Source: Azospirillum brasilense
GTDB taxonomy: Bacteria > Pseudomonadota > Alphaproteobacteria > Azospirillales > Azospirillaceae
NCBI RefSeq assembly: GCF_022023855.1
Contig: NZ_CP059449.1
Coordinates: 2,402,001-2,466,000, forward strand
Direction of reading: 5' to 3'
DNA length: 64,000 bases
The position numbers and the translations under genes are program-made. How positions within the stretch are numbered: position 1 is the stretch's first letter; each line of letters begins with the position of its first letter. Below, piece after piece: positions 37,678-48,457 of this stretch. The notes below the pieces were generated by a model, which saw only the letters and a list, made by a program, of their open reading frames with translations, was not told the origin of the DNA and did not search any database.

Positions 37678-38772
37678 TCATTCGGTAAAGCGCAAATCCC
37701 CGCCGACGGGTTCGGCGAAGTAACCGGCCACCTCTTCAGCCGTCACTTCGCTCAGAGAAGCGGGCGACCAGCGCGGATTCCGGTCCTTGTCGACCAGCGC
37801 CGCGCGGATGCCTTCATAGACATCGTGGCGGGCGAGGAAGGCGAGGCTGAGGCGAAGCTCCTGGATCATGCAGCCGTCGAAGTCCAGCTTGGCGCCGCGG
37901 CGCAACGCCTCCAGCGTCACCTTCAGGCTGGTCGGCGATACCCGCTTCAGCGTGGCGAGTTGGCCGGCGGCCCAGTCAGTGCCTTCGACCTCCAGGGCGG
38001 CGACGATGGCCTCCACGCCATCATGGGCGTAGCAGCGGTCGATGGCCGCGCGGTTGGCGGCGACCGGCGGTTCGCCGGCTTCCTCGCGATGGCGCGCAAC
38101 CGCCTCGTCGGCCGGCACGCCGTCGGCCAGCTCGGCGATCAGGGACTCCAGCTTGGCGCTGGGCACGAAGGCGTCGGCGGCGCCGACCTCGATCATGTCC
38201 GCCGCCTTCAGACGGTCGCCGGTCAGGCCCAGCCAGATGCCGACCTGTCCCGGCAAGCGCGGCAGGAAATAGGTGCCGCCGACGTCCGGATAGAGCCCGA
38301 TGCCCGTCTCCGGCATGGCGAACATCGTCCGCTCGGTCACGATCCGGTGGGAGCCGTGCACCGACAGGCCGACGCCGCCGCCCATGCTGATGCCATCAAT
38401 CAGCGCAACATAGGGCTTCGGGCAGGTGTGAATCAGGCGGTTGAGGACGTACTCCTCGCTGAAGAAGGCGCGGATGGACGCGCCGTCGTCCTGCCCGGCC
38501 TTGGCGGCCTTGCCCGTCTCGTACAGGTTCACCACGTCGCCGCCAGCGCAGAAGGCCTTCTCCCCCGCACCCTGCACGACGATGGCCTTGATCTCCGGAT
38601 CGGCGATCCAGGCGCGCAGCTGCGAATCGAACAGGCGGATCATGCCCAGCGTCAGGGCGTTCAGCGCCTTCGGGCGGTTCAGTGTCACCAGCCCGATGGA
38701 GCCGCGGCGTTCGAACAGGATCTCGGCGAACTGGATCTCGGCAGGGTCGCTCATGGTTCCGGTCGTTTCCAT
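37678..38772 (-). CDS. 3-hydroxyisobutyryl-CoA hydrolase / enoyl-CoA hydratase family
   Basis: 364 aa, longer than plain enoyl-CoA hydratases and like HIBCH of valine catabolism. GSIGLVTLNRPKALNALTLG, the oxyanion-hole GAGEKAFCAGGDVVNLYE, SMGGGVGLSVHGSHRIVTER, PETGIGLYPDVGGTYFLPRL and the C-terminal VSPTSLKVTLEALRRG typical of HIBCH are visible. It releases 3-hydroxyisobutyrate from its CoA ester. ATG at 38772 is used; ATG at 38754 (MSDPAEIQF) is as likely since neither has a good ribosome site. Single gene. Confidence 0.9.
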   Translation of the reverse strand: METTGTMSDPAEIQFAEILFERRGSIGLVTLNRPKALNALTLGMIRLFDSQLRAWIADPEIKAIVVQGAGEKAFCAGGDVVNLYETGKAAKAGQDDGASIRAFFSEEYVLNRLIHTCPKPYVALIDGISMGGGVGLSVHGSHRIVTERTMFAMPETGIGLYPDVGGTYFLPRLPGQVGIWLGLTGDRLKAADMIEVGAADAFVPSAKLESLIAELADGVPADEAVARHREEAGEPPVAANRAAIDRCYAHDGVEAIVAALEVEGTDWAAGQLATLKRVSPTSLKVTLEALRRGAKLDFDGCMIQELRLSLAFLARHDVYEGIRAALVDKDRNPRWSPASLSEVTAEEVAGYFAEPVGGDLRFTE

Positions 38773-38921
38773 TTGTTCGTTTGTGGGGCGAATTGATCGG
38801 TTTCGGGCGATGATACGGGCGGCGGGCGGCGTGTCAAACCGCGGTTTCGCAGCGCAGCGTCGCGGAACACCGCCCCGGCCTCAGCCGTTGCCGCACCCAC
38901 AGTCATGAGCGGGACAGTTCC

Positions 38922-39902
38922 ATGATGGCAGCCTCAGCAGCGCAAGCGTCACGTCGGGAGGGACCGGGCCGCAAGACGGCCATCATCCTCAACCGGTCCG
39001 CGGGAACGCTGGCCGGACAGCCGATCGACGACACGGTAGCGGCGATCCGCAGCGCCTTCGAGCGGCATGGGGCGGAAGTGTCGCTGACCGCGGTGGAGCC
39101 GTCCGACTGCGCCTCGGAAATCCGCAAGGCGATCGACTCCGACGCGGAGCTGGTGATCGTCGGCGGCGGCGACGGGACCATCCACACCGCGGTTAACATG
39201 ATCCTGCCCACGGGCAAGATCCTTGGCATCCTGCCGCTCGGCACCATGAACCTGCTGGCGCGCGACCTGAAGACCCCCCTCGACCTCGACGAAGCGTATG
39301 AGGCCCTGGCCGCCGGCGAGGTGAGCAGCATCGACGTGGCGGAGGTGAACGGCGAGGTCTATCTGAACAGCTCCGTCCTCGGCTTTTATCCCCAGGTGGT
39401 GCAGGAGCGCGAAGAGAAGCGCAAGCGGCACCGACTTTTGAAATGGCCGGCGATGGCGCTCGCCATGGTCCGCACCTTCCGCCGTCTGCCCCTGCTCGAC
39501 GTGCGGATCGACTGGGGCGACGGTCCGCGCCGGGTGCGCACCCCGATTCTGGTGGTCTCCAACAACCCCTTCGACGGCGAGGCGGGCAGCATGCTCCTAC
39601 GCCGCGACCGTCTCGATTCCGGCAAGCTCGGCGTCTATGTGGCGCGGCAGCGCGACCCCTGGGGGCTGCTGCGGCTGATGGGCCGCACCATGCTCGGAAC
39701 TTGGCAGCAGGATGAAGAGTTGGAAACGCTGACGGCCACGCAACTGACGGTGCACAGCCGCCGGCGGCGGCTGAAGATGGTCAACGACGGTGAAATCCTG
39801 CAGATGGAACCGCCGCTGAACTACCGCATTCGTCCCAAGGCGCTGAAGGTCCTGCTGCCCAAGGCGGCGCCCGAAGGCGACGGCACGGCGGACGGCGCGT
39901 GA
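38922..39902 (+). CDS. Diacylglycerol kinase-like lipid kinase
   Basis: 326 aa. TAIILNRSAGTLAGQPIDDT opens the DAGK catalytic domain; ELVIVGGGDGTIHTAVNMIL and ILPLGTMNLLARDLKTPLDL are the nucleotide-binding motifs of YegS/DgkB-type lipid kinases. C-terminal beta-domain ends NDGEILQMEPPLNYRIRP. Phosphorylates a diacylglycerol-like lipid, cytoplasmic face of the membrane. ATG-ATG start; 25 nt upstream of the phosphoesterase gene, likely co-transcribed. Confidence 0.9.
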   Translation: MMAASAAQASRREGPGRKTAIILNRSAGTLAGQPIDDTVAAIRSAFERHGAEVSLTAVEPSDCASEIRKAIDSDAELVIVGGGDGTIHTAVNMILPTGKILGILPLGTMNLLARDLKTPLDLDEAYEALAAGEVSSIDVAEVNGEVYLNSSVLGFYPQVVQEREEKRKRHRLLKWPAMALAMVRTFRRLPLLDVRIDWGDGPRRVRTPILVVSNNPFDGEAGSMLLRRDRLDSGKLGVYVARQRDPWGLLRLMGRTMLGTWQQDEELETLTATQLTVHSRRRRLKMVNDGEILQMEPPLNYRIRPKALKVLLPKAAPEGDGTADGA

Positions 39903-39927
39903 CGGGAATGACTGCCGGGGAGGTGTC

Positions 39928-40776
39928 GTGAAGAAGCTCGCCCACATCTCGGATCTGCATTTCGGGCGGATCGACCCGCTGGTGGTCGACGGCCTGCTGG
40001 CCGACCTGACGGTGGCGCAGCCCGACCTCATCGTCATCTCCGGCGATCTGGTCCAGCGCGCCAAGGCCCGCCATTTTCTGGAGGCGCGGGCCTTCCTGGA
40101 AAAGCTGCCCTTCCCCTATTTGGTCGTGCCGGGCAACCACGACATCCCGGTCTACAACGTGGTGCGCCGATTCCTCGACCCGTTCGGCAACTACAAGCGC
40201 TACATCACCACCGACCTCAGCCCCTTCCACATCGATTCGGAAATCGCCGTGCTGGGGATCAACACGGCGCGCTCGGTCATCACCGACTTTTCCGAGGGGC
40301 GCATGAACAAGGCGCAGATCAAGCGCGTGCGCGAGGTGTTCTGTGAGGTGCCGGACACCGTCTTCAAGGTGCTGTTCACCCACCACCCCTTCCTGCCGCC
40401 GCCCGACGCGCCGAAGACGAAGCTGGTCGGGCGGCACAAGCTGGCCCTGCCGGCGCTGGAAAGCTGCGGTGTGGACCTGCTGCTGGCCGGGCATCTGCAC
40501 CGCGCCTATTCCGGCGACATCATGACCCACCACACCCAGGTGGCGCGCTCCATCCTGGTCGCCCAGGCCTCCACCGCGACCTCCACGCGCCTGCGCAACG
40601 AGGCCAACGCCTACAACCTCATCGCCATCGAACCGCCGCGCGTCACCTTCGAGGTGCGATCCTGGGAGGGGGCGGCCTTCACCGGCGGCCTCGTCTCCCA
40701 GTGGCGCAAGGACGGACACCGCTGGGTCATGGAGATGCAGGACTCGGGATTCAGACCTGTGAGCGGTGCGGCTTGA
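39928..40776 (+). CDS. Metallophosphoesterase (calcineurin-like)
   Basis: 282 aa. Metal-ligand motifs in order: LAHISDLHFGRIDP, LIVISGDLVQRAK, LVVPGNHDIPVYN, LFTHHPFLPPPDA and LLLAGHLHRAYSG. This is the cAMP-phosphodiesterase/LpxH-like branch of the superfamily; substrate unknown. GTG start at 39928 with GGGGAGG five nt upstream. Follows the lipid kinase by 25 nt, suggesting a lipid or phospholipid connection. Confidence 0.9.
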   Translation: MKKLAHISDLHFGRIDPLVVDGLLADLTVAQPDLIVISGDLVQRAKARHFLEARAFLEKLPFPYLVVPGNHDIPVYNVVRRFLDPFGNYKRYITTDLSPFHIDSEIAVLGINTARSVITDFSEGRMNKAQIKRVREVFCEVPDTVFKVLFTHHPFLPPPDAPKTKLVGRHKLALPALESCGVDLLLAGHLHRAYSGDIMTHHTQVARSILVAQASTATSTRLRNEANAYNLIAIEPPRVTFEVRSWEGAAFTGGLVSQWRKDGHRWVMEMQDSGFRPVSGAA

Positions 40777-41853
<1,077 letters not shown>

Positions 41854-41944
41854 GCCGTTCGGGCTCGTCTTTGAGCTGTTCGGGCGCACGGGTGTGCGGA
41901 CGCTTTTATAGCATGTGACCATCGCCGACCGATGGAGTTTCCCC

Positions 41945-42496
41945 ATGCACAATCGTTCCGCTCTCCTGCTCGCCGCCATCCTTGCCATAGGCGCCGCCCC
42001 GGCCACCGCTTTTGAGCTGACCAGCCCCGACATCAAGGACGGGGCGCCTCTGGGCGAGCGGCATGTCTTCGCCGGCTTCGGCTGCACAGGGGAAAATCTC
42101 TCGCCAGCGTTGGCCTGGAAGGACGCACCGGCCGGCACGCGCAGCTTCGCTGTCACCGCCTACGACCCCGATGCGCCGACAGGCAGCGGCTGGTGGCATT
42201 GGATCGTCTTTAACCTTCCCGCCACCACCCTGCGGCTCTCGGCCGGGGCTGGAAATCCGGACACGGGATTGCTTCCGGCCGGAGCGTTGCAAAGCCGCAC
42301 CGACTTCGGTACGCCGGGCTACGGCGGTGCCTGTCCGCCAGTCGGCGACACACCGCACCGCTACGTCTTCACCGTCCACGCATTGAAGACGGACAGTCTT
42401 CCGCTCGACGCGAACTCGTCGGGCGCCATGGTCGGCTTTCTACTGAACGCCAACCGCCTGGAAAAGGCCACGCTGACCGCGCGTTACGGTCGATGA
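41945..42496 (+). CDS. YbhB/YbcL (RKIP/PEBP)-like secreted protein
   Basis: 183 aa with signal peptide (LLAAILAIGAAPATA) and the PEBP fold: CTGENLSPALAWKDAPAGTR, VTAYDPDAPTGSGWWHWIVF and GYGGACPPVGDTPHRYVFTV are conserved ligand-pocket segments. Periplasmic PEBP proteins bind small anionic ligands; function unknown. ATGA overlap with the following AraC-type gene indicates coupling. Confidence 0.92.
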   Translation: MHNRSALLLAAILAIGAAPATAFELTSPDIKDGAPLGERHVFAGFGCTGENLSPALAWKDAPAGTRSFAVTAYDPDAPTGSGWWHWIVFNLPATTLRLSAGAGNPDTGLLPAGALQSRTDFGTPGYGGACPPVGDTPHRYVFTVHALKTDSLPLDANSSGAMVGFLLNANRLEKATLTARYGR

Positions 42497-43428
42497 GCGT
42501 GCAGATGGGGCGCTGCGGACCTTGCCCGCGCGTCCCGGCGCCTCCTAGACTGGACGCCGCCATGACACCGGACCTCCTTCCTGCATTGTCCCGCTACGCC
42601 GCCCGCGACCTCCGACCGGACTCCGGCGATCGCCCGCACCGTCCCGAACTGTGGGCGTTCGTGGCGCGCGACCGCGAACGCATCACGGACGTCCGCATAG
42701 AACGCACGGCCTTGATCGTGGTGATCGACGGTGCCAAGGAGGTCACCGACACCCGCGGCACCCACCATTTTCCGAAGGGTTCGGCGATGCTTCTGCCGCC
42801 CGGTTGGATCGGCACGGTAGTGAACGCCCCGAGCGTGGCGACCGGGCATTACCGTGCATTGATCCTGGAGTTCCCAGGGGACATGGTCCGGCGGCTTCTC
42901 GACGCACATCCCACCGCACGGGTTGGCACCCGGCAGCATCCGCGCGACTTCCGCGTGGCCCTGACCCCCGCTCTGGCCAGCGCGGTGGAGCATGCCGCCG
43001 CCGGCTTGGCCGTGGGTGCCACGCTCAGCCCACGCCTCGTCGAGCACCGCTGCATGGAAGTCCTGCTGGCCCTTCTGGACGACTGTGTGTGGTGGCTCGG
43101 GCACGGAGTGCCTGGTGGCACGGCCGACGCGGTCCGCCAATTGGTCCGCGCCTATCCCGACCAGCCTTGGACAGCCAGGAGCGTCGCTGTCGAGATGGGT
43201 CTCAGCACGGGGACCTTGCGCCGACGCCTTGCCGATGAAGACGCCTCCGTACGGCGCATCCTGACGGAGGAGCGTGTCGCTCACGCCCGTCGGTTGCTGG
43301 AAAGCGACGGGCTGTCTGTGCAGGAAGTGGCGGAGGCCGTTGGCTACACCTCCCGCTCCCACTTCGCCCGACGGGTTCGGGCCGTTACGGGCGCGAACCC
43401 GTCCGACCTGCGTGGCGATGGTCGCTGA
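42493..43428 (+). CDS. AraC-family transcriptional regulator
   Basis: 311 aa. N-terminal cupin-like sensing part (ERITDVRIERTALIVVIDGA, GSAMLLPPGWIGTV) and a C-terminal AraC double HTH: PWTARSVAVEMGLSTGTLRR and LSVQEVAEAVGYTSRSHFAR with the final RAVTGANPSDLR. The ATG at 42493 overlaps the YbhB-like stop; an internal ATG at 42562 (MTPDLLPALSRY) gives a more usual N-terminus and may be the real start. Stops adjoin the methyltransferase stop, back to back. Probably controls its neighbour or a distant target. Confidence 0.88.
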   Translation: MSVQMGRCGPCPRVPAPPRLDAAMTPDLLPALSRYAARDLRPDSGDRPHRPELWAFVARDRERITDVRIERTALIVVIDGAKEVTDTRGTHHFPKGSAMLLPPGWIGTVVNAPSVATGHYRALILEFPGDMVRRLLDAHPTARVGTRQHPRDFRVALTPALASAVEHAAAGLAVGATLSPRLVEHRCMEVLLALLDDCVWWLGHGVPGGTADAVRQLVRAYPDQPWTARSVAVEMGLSTGTLRRRLADEDASVRRILTEERVAHARRLLESDGLSVQEVAEAVGYTSRSHFARRVRAVTGANPSDLRGDGR

Positions 43429-44457
43429 TTACTTTGGCGTGCCCTTCCACACCTGGAACTGCGGCGTTTCCAGCAGCAGATCGGCGTGGCCGAAGGCCGT
43501 CTTGAACAGCTTGCCGACGCCCGCCGTCCGCTGGGTCACCGCGACCAGCGAACCGCGCAGCTTCAGATACTGCTTGGTGCCGGCGACCAGGGCCTCCAGC
43601 ATCCCGAAATCCTCATCCTTGCCGCGGTGGAGCGGCGGGTTCGAGACGATCAGCCCGAAGCGTTCCCGCGCACCGAGCCCAGCCAGCCCGTCGCTCAGCA
43701 CGCATTCCGCGTCCGGCACGTTCTGGCGGGCGGCGTGCAGAGCCACCGCATCGATATCCAGCAGGGTCAGCCGGGCGTCCGGCGTGCGCTCCCGCACCGC
43801 CCGGGCGATCACCCCGGCGCCGCAGCCGAAGTCCAGGACGGCGGTGCCCGCCGCGATTTCCGGCAGGACCTGGAGCAGGCATTCCGTGCCGCTGTCGAGA
43901 CGGCCATGGGCGAACAGGCCGGGGTAGGACACCAGATCGAGCGCGCCGTCACGCCCCGGCAGCGGCAGGGCGACGGTCTCCCGCCAATCCTCCAGATTTC
44001 CCTTGGCCGAATCGTTGGTCCGGCGGGTTTCCAGCAGGCGGGCGCGGCGCTTGATGGTCAGCGTCTCCACGCCTTCGGCCAGCCCGTCGAAGCGCTTCGG
44101 CGCGGAGGTGATGCCCTCGTCGTTGCTGCCGGCGATCCACAGCGGCGCCCCCGCCGGCAAGCGGGCGGCCAGAGCGTGAAGCGCCATCTCAAAGGCGGCC
44201 CAGCCGCGCGGCAGGCGCAGAACCGCGCCGTCGAAAGCGCCGTCCGCCGGCCAGGGCGTGGCCGGCTTGCCGTCCAGCCCCAGGCGGTGCCAGGAGACGA
44301 CCTCCGCCCCGCCGTCGGCCAGGGCGTCTTCCATGGCGCCGTCGGTGTCGCCGGCCACCAGGATTCGTCCCTGTGGGCGGCGCTCGGCCAGGGCCTCCGC
44401 GGCGACACCGGCCACGGTGGAATCGCGGTCGGTCGCGCGGTTGGACAATCGGCTCAC
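43429..44457 (-). CDS. Class I SAM methyltransferase, RsmC-like (16S rRNA guanine methyltransferase type)
   Basis: 342 aa. N-terminal RsmC-type domain, then SAM motif VLDFGCGAGVIARAVRERTP, LLDIDAVALHAARQNV and the N6/N2 substrate motif LIVSNPPLHRGKDEDFGMLE. These match RsmC/RlmG-like enzymes that methylate guanines in rRNA. GTG start. Convergent with the AraC gene at zero spacing and 28 nt downstream of smpB's end on the same strand. Confidence 0.85.
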   Translation of the reverse strand: MSRLSNRATDRDSTVAGVAAEALAERRPQGRILVAGDTDGAMEDALADGGAEVVSWHRLGLDGKPATPWPADGAFDGAVLRLPRGWAAFEMALHALAARLPAGAPLWIAGSNDEGITSAPKRFDGLAEGVETLTIKRRARLLETRRTNDSAKGNLEDWRETVALPLPGRDGALDLVSYPGLFAHGRLDSGTECLLQVLPEIAAGTAVLDFGCGAGVIARAVRERTPDARLTLLDIDAVALHAARQNVPDAECVLSDGLAGLGARERFGLIVSNPPLHRGKDEDFGMLEALVAGTKQYLKLRGSLVAVTQRTAGVGKLFKTAFGHADLLLETPQFQVWKGTPK

Positions 44458-44485
44458 AAGCTCTTTCCCTTTATCCCCTGGTTCT

Positions 44486-44962
44486 TCAACCCTTGTCGCG
44501 CATCAGGCGCGCCTTGTCGCGCTGCCACGACCGTTCCTTCTCGGACTCGCGCTTGTCATGCTTCTTCTTGCCAGTGGCGAGGCCAACCTCGACCTTGGCA
44601 ATGCCGCGGTCGTTGAAATAGACGGTCATCGGGATCAGCGTGATTCCCTTCTGCTTGATGGCGCCCATGAGCTTGCTCAGCTCGCGGCGGTGCACCAGCA
44701 TCTTGCGCGGACGCTTGGTCTCGTGCTGAAGCCAACGGCCCGCCTGCCCGTATTCCGGAATGTAGGCATTGAACAGGTACAGTTCCCCGTTCTTGAGGCC
44801 GGCGTACGCCTCGTTGATGCTGGCACGGCCGCCGCGCAACGACTTCACCTCGGTGCCGGTCAGGATCAGACCGGCCTCCAGGGTGTCTTCGATGAAATAG
44901 TCGAAGCGTGCGCGGCGGTTCTGTGCCGCCATGCGCCTTGGTTCGGGCTCGCGGGCGGCCAC
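44486..44962 (-). CDS. smpB: SsrA-binding protein SmpB
   Basis: 158 aa. Binds tmRNA and brings it to stalled ribosomes. [58 protein letters not shown] and [20 protein letters not shown] are conserved, as is the basic tail [23 protein letters not shown] start with AAGGAGGATAC. 36 nt after dapA on the same strand; the tmRNA gene is not in the window. Confidence 0.97.
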   Translation of the reverse strand: MAAREPEPRRMAAQNRRARFDYFIEDTLEAGLILTGTEVKSLRGGRASINEAYAGLKNGELYLFNAYIPEYGQAGRWLQHETKRPRKMLVHRRELSKLMGAIKQKGITLIPMTVYFNDRGIAKVEVGLATGKKKHDKRESEKERSWQRDKARLMRDKG

Positions 44963-44998
44963 GTATCCTCCTTCCCTGGGGCAGGATGCTGCCGTCCC

Positions 44999-45874
44999 TT
45001 AGGACAGCAGCCCGGCCTTCTTCATCGCGTCGCGGACGGTGGTCCGCGTGCTTTCCGACGCAGCGACCAGCGGCAGGCGAACCTCGTCCGAGGACTTGCC
45101 GAGCAGGCTGGCGGCGTACTTCACCGGGGCCGGGCTCGTCTCCACGAACATGGAATCGTGCAGCGGGGTCAGCAGGTCGCGGTATTTGTAGGCGGTGGCG
45201 AGATCGCCCTTCCGCCAGGCGTCCTGCATCGCGGCGCACTGGGCCGGCGCGATGTTGGCCGTCACCGAGATGCAGCCGACGCCGCCCTGCGCGTTGAAGG
45301 CCAGCGCCGTCGCGTCCTCGCCCGAGAGCTGGATGAAGTCGGGACCGACCTCCTGCAGCAGGCGGACCGGGCGGGCCAGATCCGCCGTGGCGTCCTTCAC
45401 GCCGATGATGTTCGGCAGCTTGGCGAGGCGGGCCATCGTTGCCACCGACATATCCACGACACTGCGGCCGGGAATGTTGTAGATAACGATCGGCAAATCC
45501 GCCGCGTCATGGATCGCTTTGAAATGCTGGTACAGACCTTCTTGCGTCGGCTTGTTGTAATAGGGCGTGACCACCAGCGCCGCGGTGGCGCCGGCCTTCT
45601 TCGCATGCTGGGTCAGCGAGATCGCCTCCTCGGTGGAGTTCGACCCGGTGCCGGCGACGACCGGAACCTTCCCGCCCGCGGCCTCGATGCACAGCTCGAC
45701 GACCCGGTTGTGCTCCTCATGGGAGAGGGTGGGCGACTCGCCCGTGGTGCCGCACGGCACGAGACCGTGGGTGCCCTGCGCAACCTGCCACTCGACGAAG
45801 GACTGGAAGGCGGCCTCGTCCACTTTCCCGTTTTTAAACGGGGTCAAAAGAGCGACGATGGAACCGTACAACAT
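44999..45874 (-). CDS. dapA: 4-hydroxy-tetrahydrodipicolinate synthase
   Basis: 291 aa, first committed step of lysine/diaminopimelate synthesis. [40 protein letters not shown] (catalytic Tyr), [16 protein letters not shown] and the Schiff-base lysine in [15 protein letters not shown] are intact. ATG at 45874 is favoured: GGAGG is 8 nt upstream, and the usual start is [13 protein letters not shown]; a GTG three codons earlier overlaps that site. Divergent from the transglycosylase gene; neighbour of smpB as in many alphaproteobacteria. Confidence 0.96.
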   Translation of the reverse strand: MLYGSIVALLTPFKNGKVDEAAFQSFVEWQVAQGTHGLVPCGTTGESPTLSHEEHNRVVELCIEAAGGKVPVVAGTGSNSTEEAISLTQHAKKAGATAALVVTPYYNKPTQEGLYQHFKAIHDAADLPIVIYNIPGRSVVDMSVATMARLAKLPNIIGVKDATADLARPVRLLQEVGPDFIQLSGEDATALAFNAQGGVGCISVTANIAPAQCAAMQDAWRKGDLATAYKYRDLLTPLHDSMFVETSPAPVKYAASLLGKSSDEVRLPLVAASESTRTTVRDAMKKAGLLS

Positions 45875-45952
45875 GCCTGCCACCTCCGACGGACTTCAAG
45901 AAAAGTGTCGCGCACCTTAGCCGCACCCGTTCCCCCGAGCAAGAGCGCCCGG

Positions 45953-47917
45953 ATGATCATCCGACATGCCACCCGTTCCGCCATCGCCGCCGCCCTGCTG
46001 GGGCTGATCGTGCTGGCCCAGCCCGCCGGGGCGGCCAGCCTGACGGCGCAGGACCTCGCCGTCTACCGGCAGGCCTTCAAGGCAGCCGACAACGACCGCC
46101 ACGACGAGGCGCTGCGCATCGCCGCCCAAGCCTCCAACAAGCTGCCGGCCAAAGTGATCCGCTGGATGGCCCTGGCGACTCCCGGCGGCGGCAGCTTCGA
46201 CGAGATCGCCTCCTTCATCCGCGAGAACGGTGACTGACCCAACCAGGCGCAGCTTCGCCGTCAGGCGGAAAAGGCGATGCCGATCGACCTCGACGAGGAC
46301 CGGGTGCTGGCTTGGTTCAAGCAGTACCCGCCGCTGTCCAACGAAGGCTTCATGCGCTATGCCGACACGCTGCTGGCGACCGGCAACGCCGAGCGGGCGG
46401 TGCGGATGGTGCGCGACCGCTGGGTGGAGGCGAACTTCACGTCCGCTGACGAGGAGCAGTTCCTCGCCCGTTACCGCTCGCACCTGCGCCCCCCGGAGCA
46501 CAAGGCGCGCATCGACCGCCTGCTGTGGGAGCGTCAGGAAGCTGCGGTGCGCCGCATGCTGCCCTTCTTCGACGAAGCCTACGACCTGCTGATCGAGGCG
46601 CGGATCGCGCTGGACGGCGACGCCAAGAACGCCGACGCCGCCTTGGCCCGCGTCCCCGCCTCCCTGCGCAACGATCCCGGGCTGCTGTTCGACCGCGCCC
46701 GTTACCGCCGCCGCAAGGGCGACGACGCAGGGGCGCTGGAGATCATCGCCCAGGCGCCCAAGGACATGGGCCGTCCGCAGGCCTGGTGGACGGAGCGCCA
46801 CATCCTGGCCCGCCGCGCCATGGTGAACGGCGACCACAACCTCGCCTACCGTCTGGTGACGGCTCATGGACAGACCGAGGGCAGCGGTGCGGCGGAGGCG
46901 GAATTCCTCGCCGGCTTCCTGGCGCTGCGCTTCCTCGACGATCCGTCGAGCGCCTTCAACCACTTCCACAAGCTCTACCGCTCGGTCGGCGCCCCGATCA
47001 GCAAGGCGCGCGGCGCCTACTGGTGCGGGCGCGCGGCCGAGGCGCTGGGCCAGACGGCGCAGGCCAAGGACTGGTACGCCAAGGCCGCCCAGTACGGGAC
47101 GACCTTCTATGGCCAGCTTGCCGCCCGCCACGCCGGGAACGGGCGCATCGCCTTGCCCGCCGAACCGCGCGTGTCCAACGCCGACGCCACCGCCTTCGAG
47201 CGGCGGGAGGTGGTGCGCGTGACCAAACTGCTGGCCGAGATCGAGGGCAACACCGACGAGCGGGTGACCGCCTTCCTGCGCCGCATCAGCCTCGACGCCA
47301 AGGAGCCGGCGGATTACGTGCTGGCCGCCAAGCTGGCCCGCGAGGTCGGGCGCCGCGACCTCGCCGTCGCCGCCGCGAAGGACGCCGCGCAGAACGACGT
47401 GTTCCTGGTGGAGGCTGGCTACCCGATGATCGAGAGCCGTCCGTCCGCTCCGGAAATCGCCCTGGTGCACGCCATCATCCGGCAGGAGAGCACCTTCAAC
47501 ACCCGCGTGGTGTCGTCGGCTGGGGCGCGCGGCCTGATGCAGCTCATGCCCGGAACGGCGCAGCTGGTCGCCGGCAAGCTCGGCGTCAAGCACGACAACG
47601 CCAAGCTGATCAGCGACCCGGACTACAATGTGCGGCTCGGCTCGACCTATCTGGCGGACATGATCGACCGCTTCAACGGCTCCTACATCATGGCCATCGC
47701 CGCCTACAACGCCGGCCCGACCCGCGTGCGCCAATGGATCGACACCTACGGCGACCCGCGCGGCGAAGCCATCGACGCCGTGGACTGGCTGGAGTTGATC
47801 CCGATCTACGAAACCCGCAACTACGTCCAGCGGGTCATGGAGGCCATGCTGGTCTACCGCGCGCGCATCCAGGGCGCTAAGGCCGAGCTGAACCTGGACA
47901 AGGAAATCCGCCGCTGA
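45953..47917 (+). pseudogene. Soluble lytic murein transglycosylase interrupted by an in-frame TGA
   Basis: Reading one frame from ATG 45953 gives a signal peptide (MIIRHATRSAIAAALLGLIV), TPR-like helices and FDEIASFIRENGD, then TGA at 46235-46237, then PNQAQLRRQAEKAMPIDLDE without any frame change, on to the SLT domain (IRQESTFNTRVVSSAGARGL, YLADMIDRFNGSYIMAIAAY, AYNAGPTRVRQW) and stop at 47917. The homologous motif is ENGDWPNQ, so TGG became TGA. The intact gene would be about 654 aa. A start at ATG 46277 gives 546 aa without signal peptide. Either a nonsense mutation, read-through or a sequence error. Divergent from dapA. Confidence 0.85.
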
Positions 47918-48180
47918 TCTCCCGGCTGTCTCTCGCCCACGCCGGACGAGAGGCAGCCACATTGATCAAAGCCGAATATTCGAAAGTCACAAAAGTCGGC
48001 TTATCTCTGTCACATACCAAAATCGAAATCGTCCAAATTTCGTCATTTTCGTCTGAAGTGGTAACTCTTCTTCCTATCCGGAAGATGAATTGCATTTAAT
48101 GCTCTATTAACCACAACCCGACAGAATTCCCACGCACGGACGGACCGTGTTTCTCTTTATTCCGTGATTGGGAGCCTACC

Positions 48181-48408
48181 ATGCCAGCACCGATGGTCGC
48201 CGATGAAGTCCGCCAGGCGTGCCGCATCCACGCGCGCCTTTTAGACGCCTTCATCACCTTGACGGAACAGGAACTGGCGCAGCTCGCCCCGGGTTTCGCC
48301 GAGGAAAGCCTCATGGAATCGCTGGAGAAGATGCGCGCCGCCCGCAAGAGCTACGGCGCCCTGGGCGGTGTCGTCGCCCTTGAAGTGGTGGCGTCGAACG
48401 CCGCCTGA
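48181..48408 (+). CDS. Small hypothetical protein
   Basis: 75 aa, acidic and helical (RQACRIHARLLDAFITLTEQ, LAQLAPGFAEESLMESLEKM). No membrane segment or known motif. ATG at 48181 follows GGGAGCC about 6 nt upstream. Preceded by a 263-nt AT-rich gap after the transglycosylase gene that likely holds its promoter; convergent with mltG. Function unknown; reading frame statistics look coding. Confidence 0.55.
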   Translation: MPAPMVADEVRQACRIHARLLDAFITLTEQELAQLAPGFAEESLMESLEKMRAARKSYGALGGVVALEVVASNAA

Positions 48409-48457
48409 CCAAGGGCGTTGCGTTCGGGTCGGCCTCCCGTTCGGGAACAGGGGACCG

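Noticed and set aside
46235..46237. UGA as selenocysteine codon
   Set aside because: No SECIS-like hairpin was evident directly downstream and the expected residue is Trp, not Cys or Sec.
45917..47962. 681-aa minus-strand frame over the transglycosylase
   Set aside because: Antisense shadow; the interrupted sense gene has SLT motifs.
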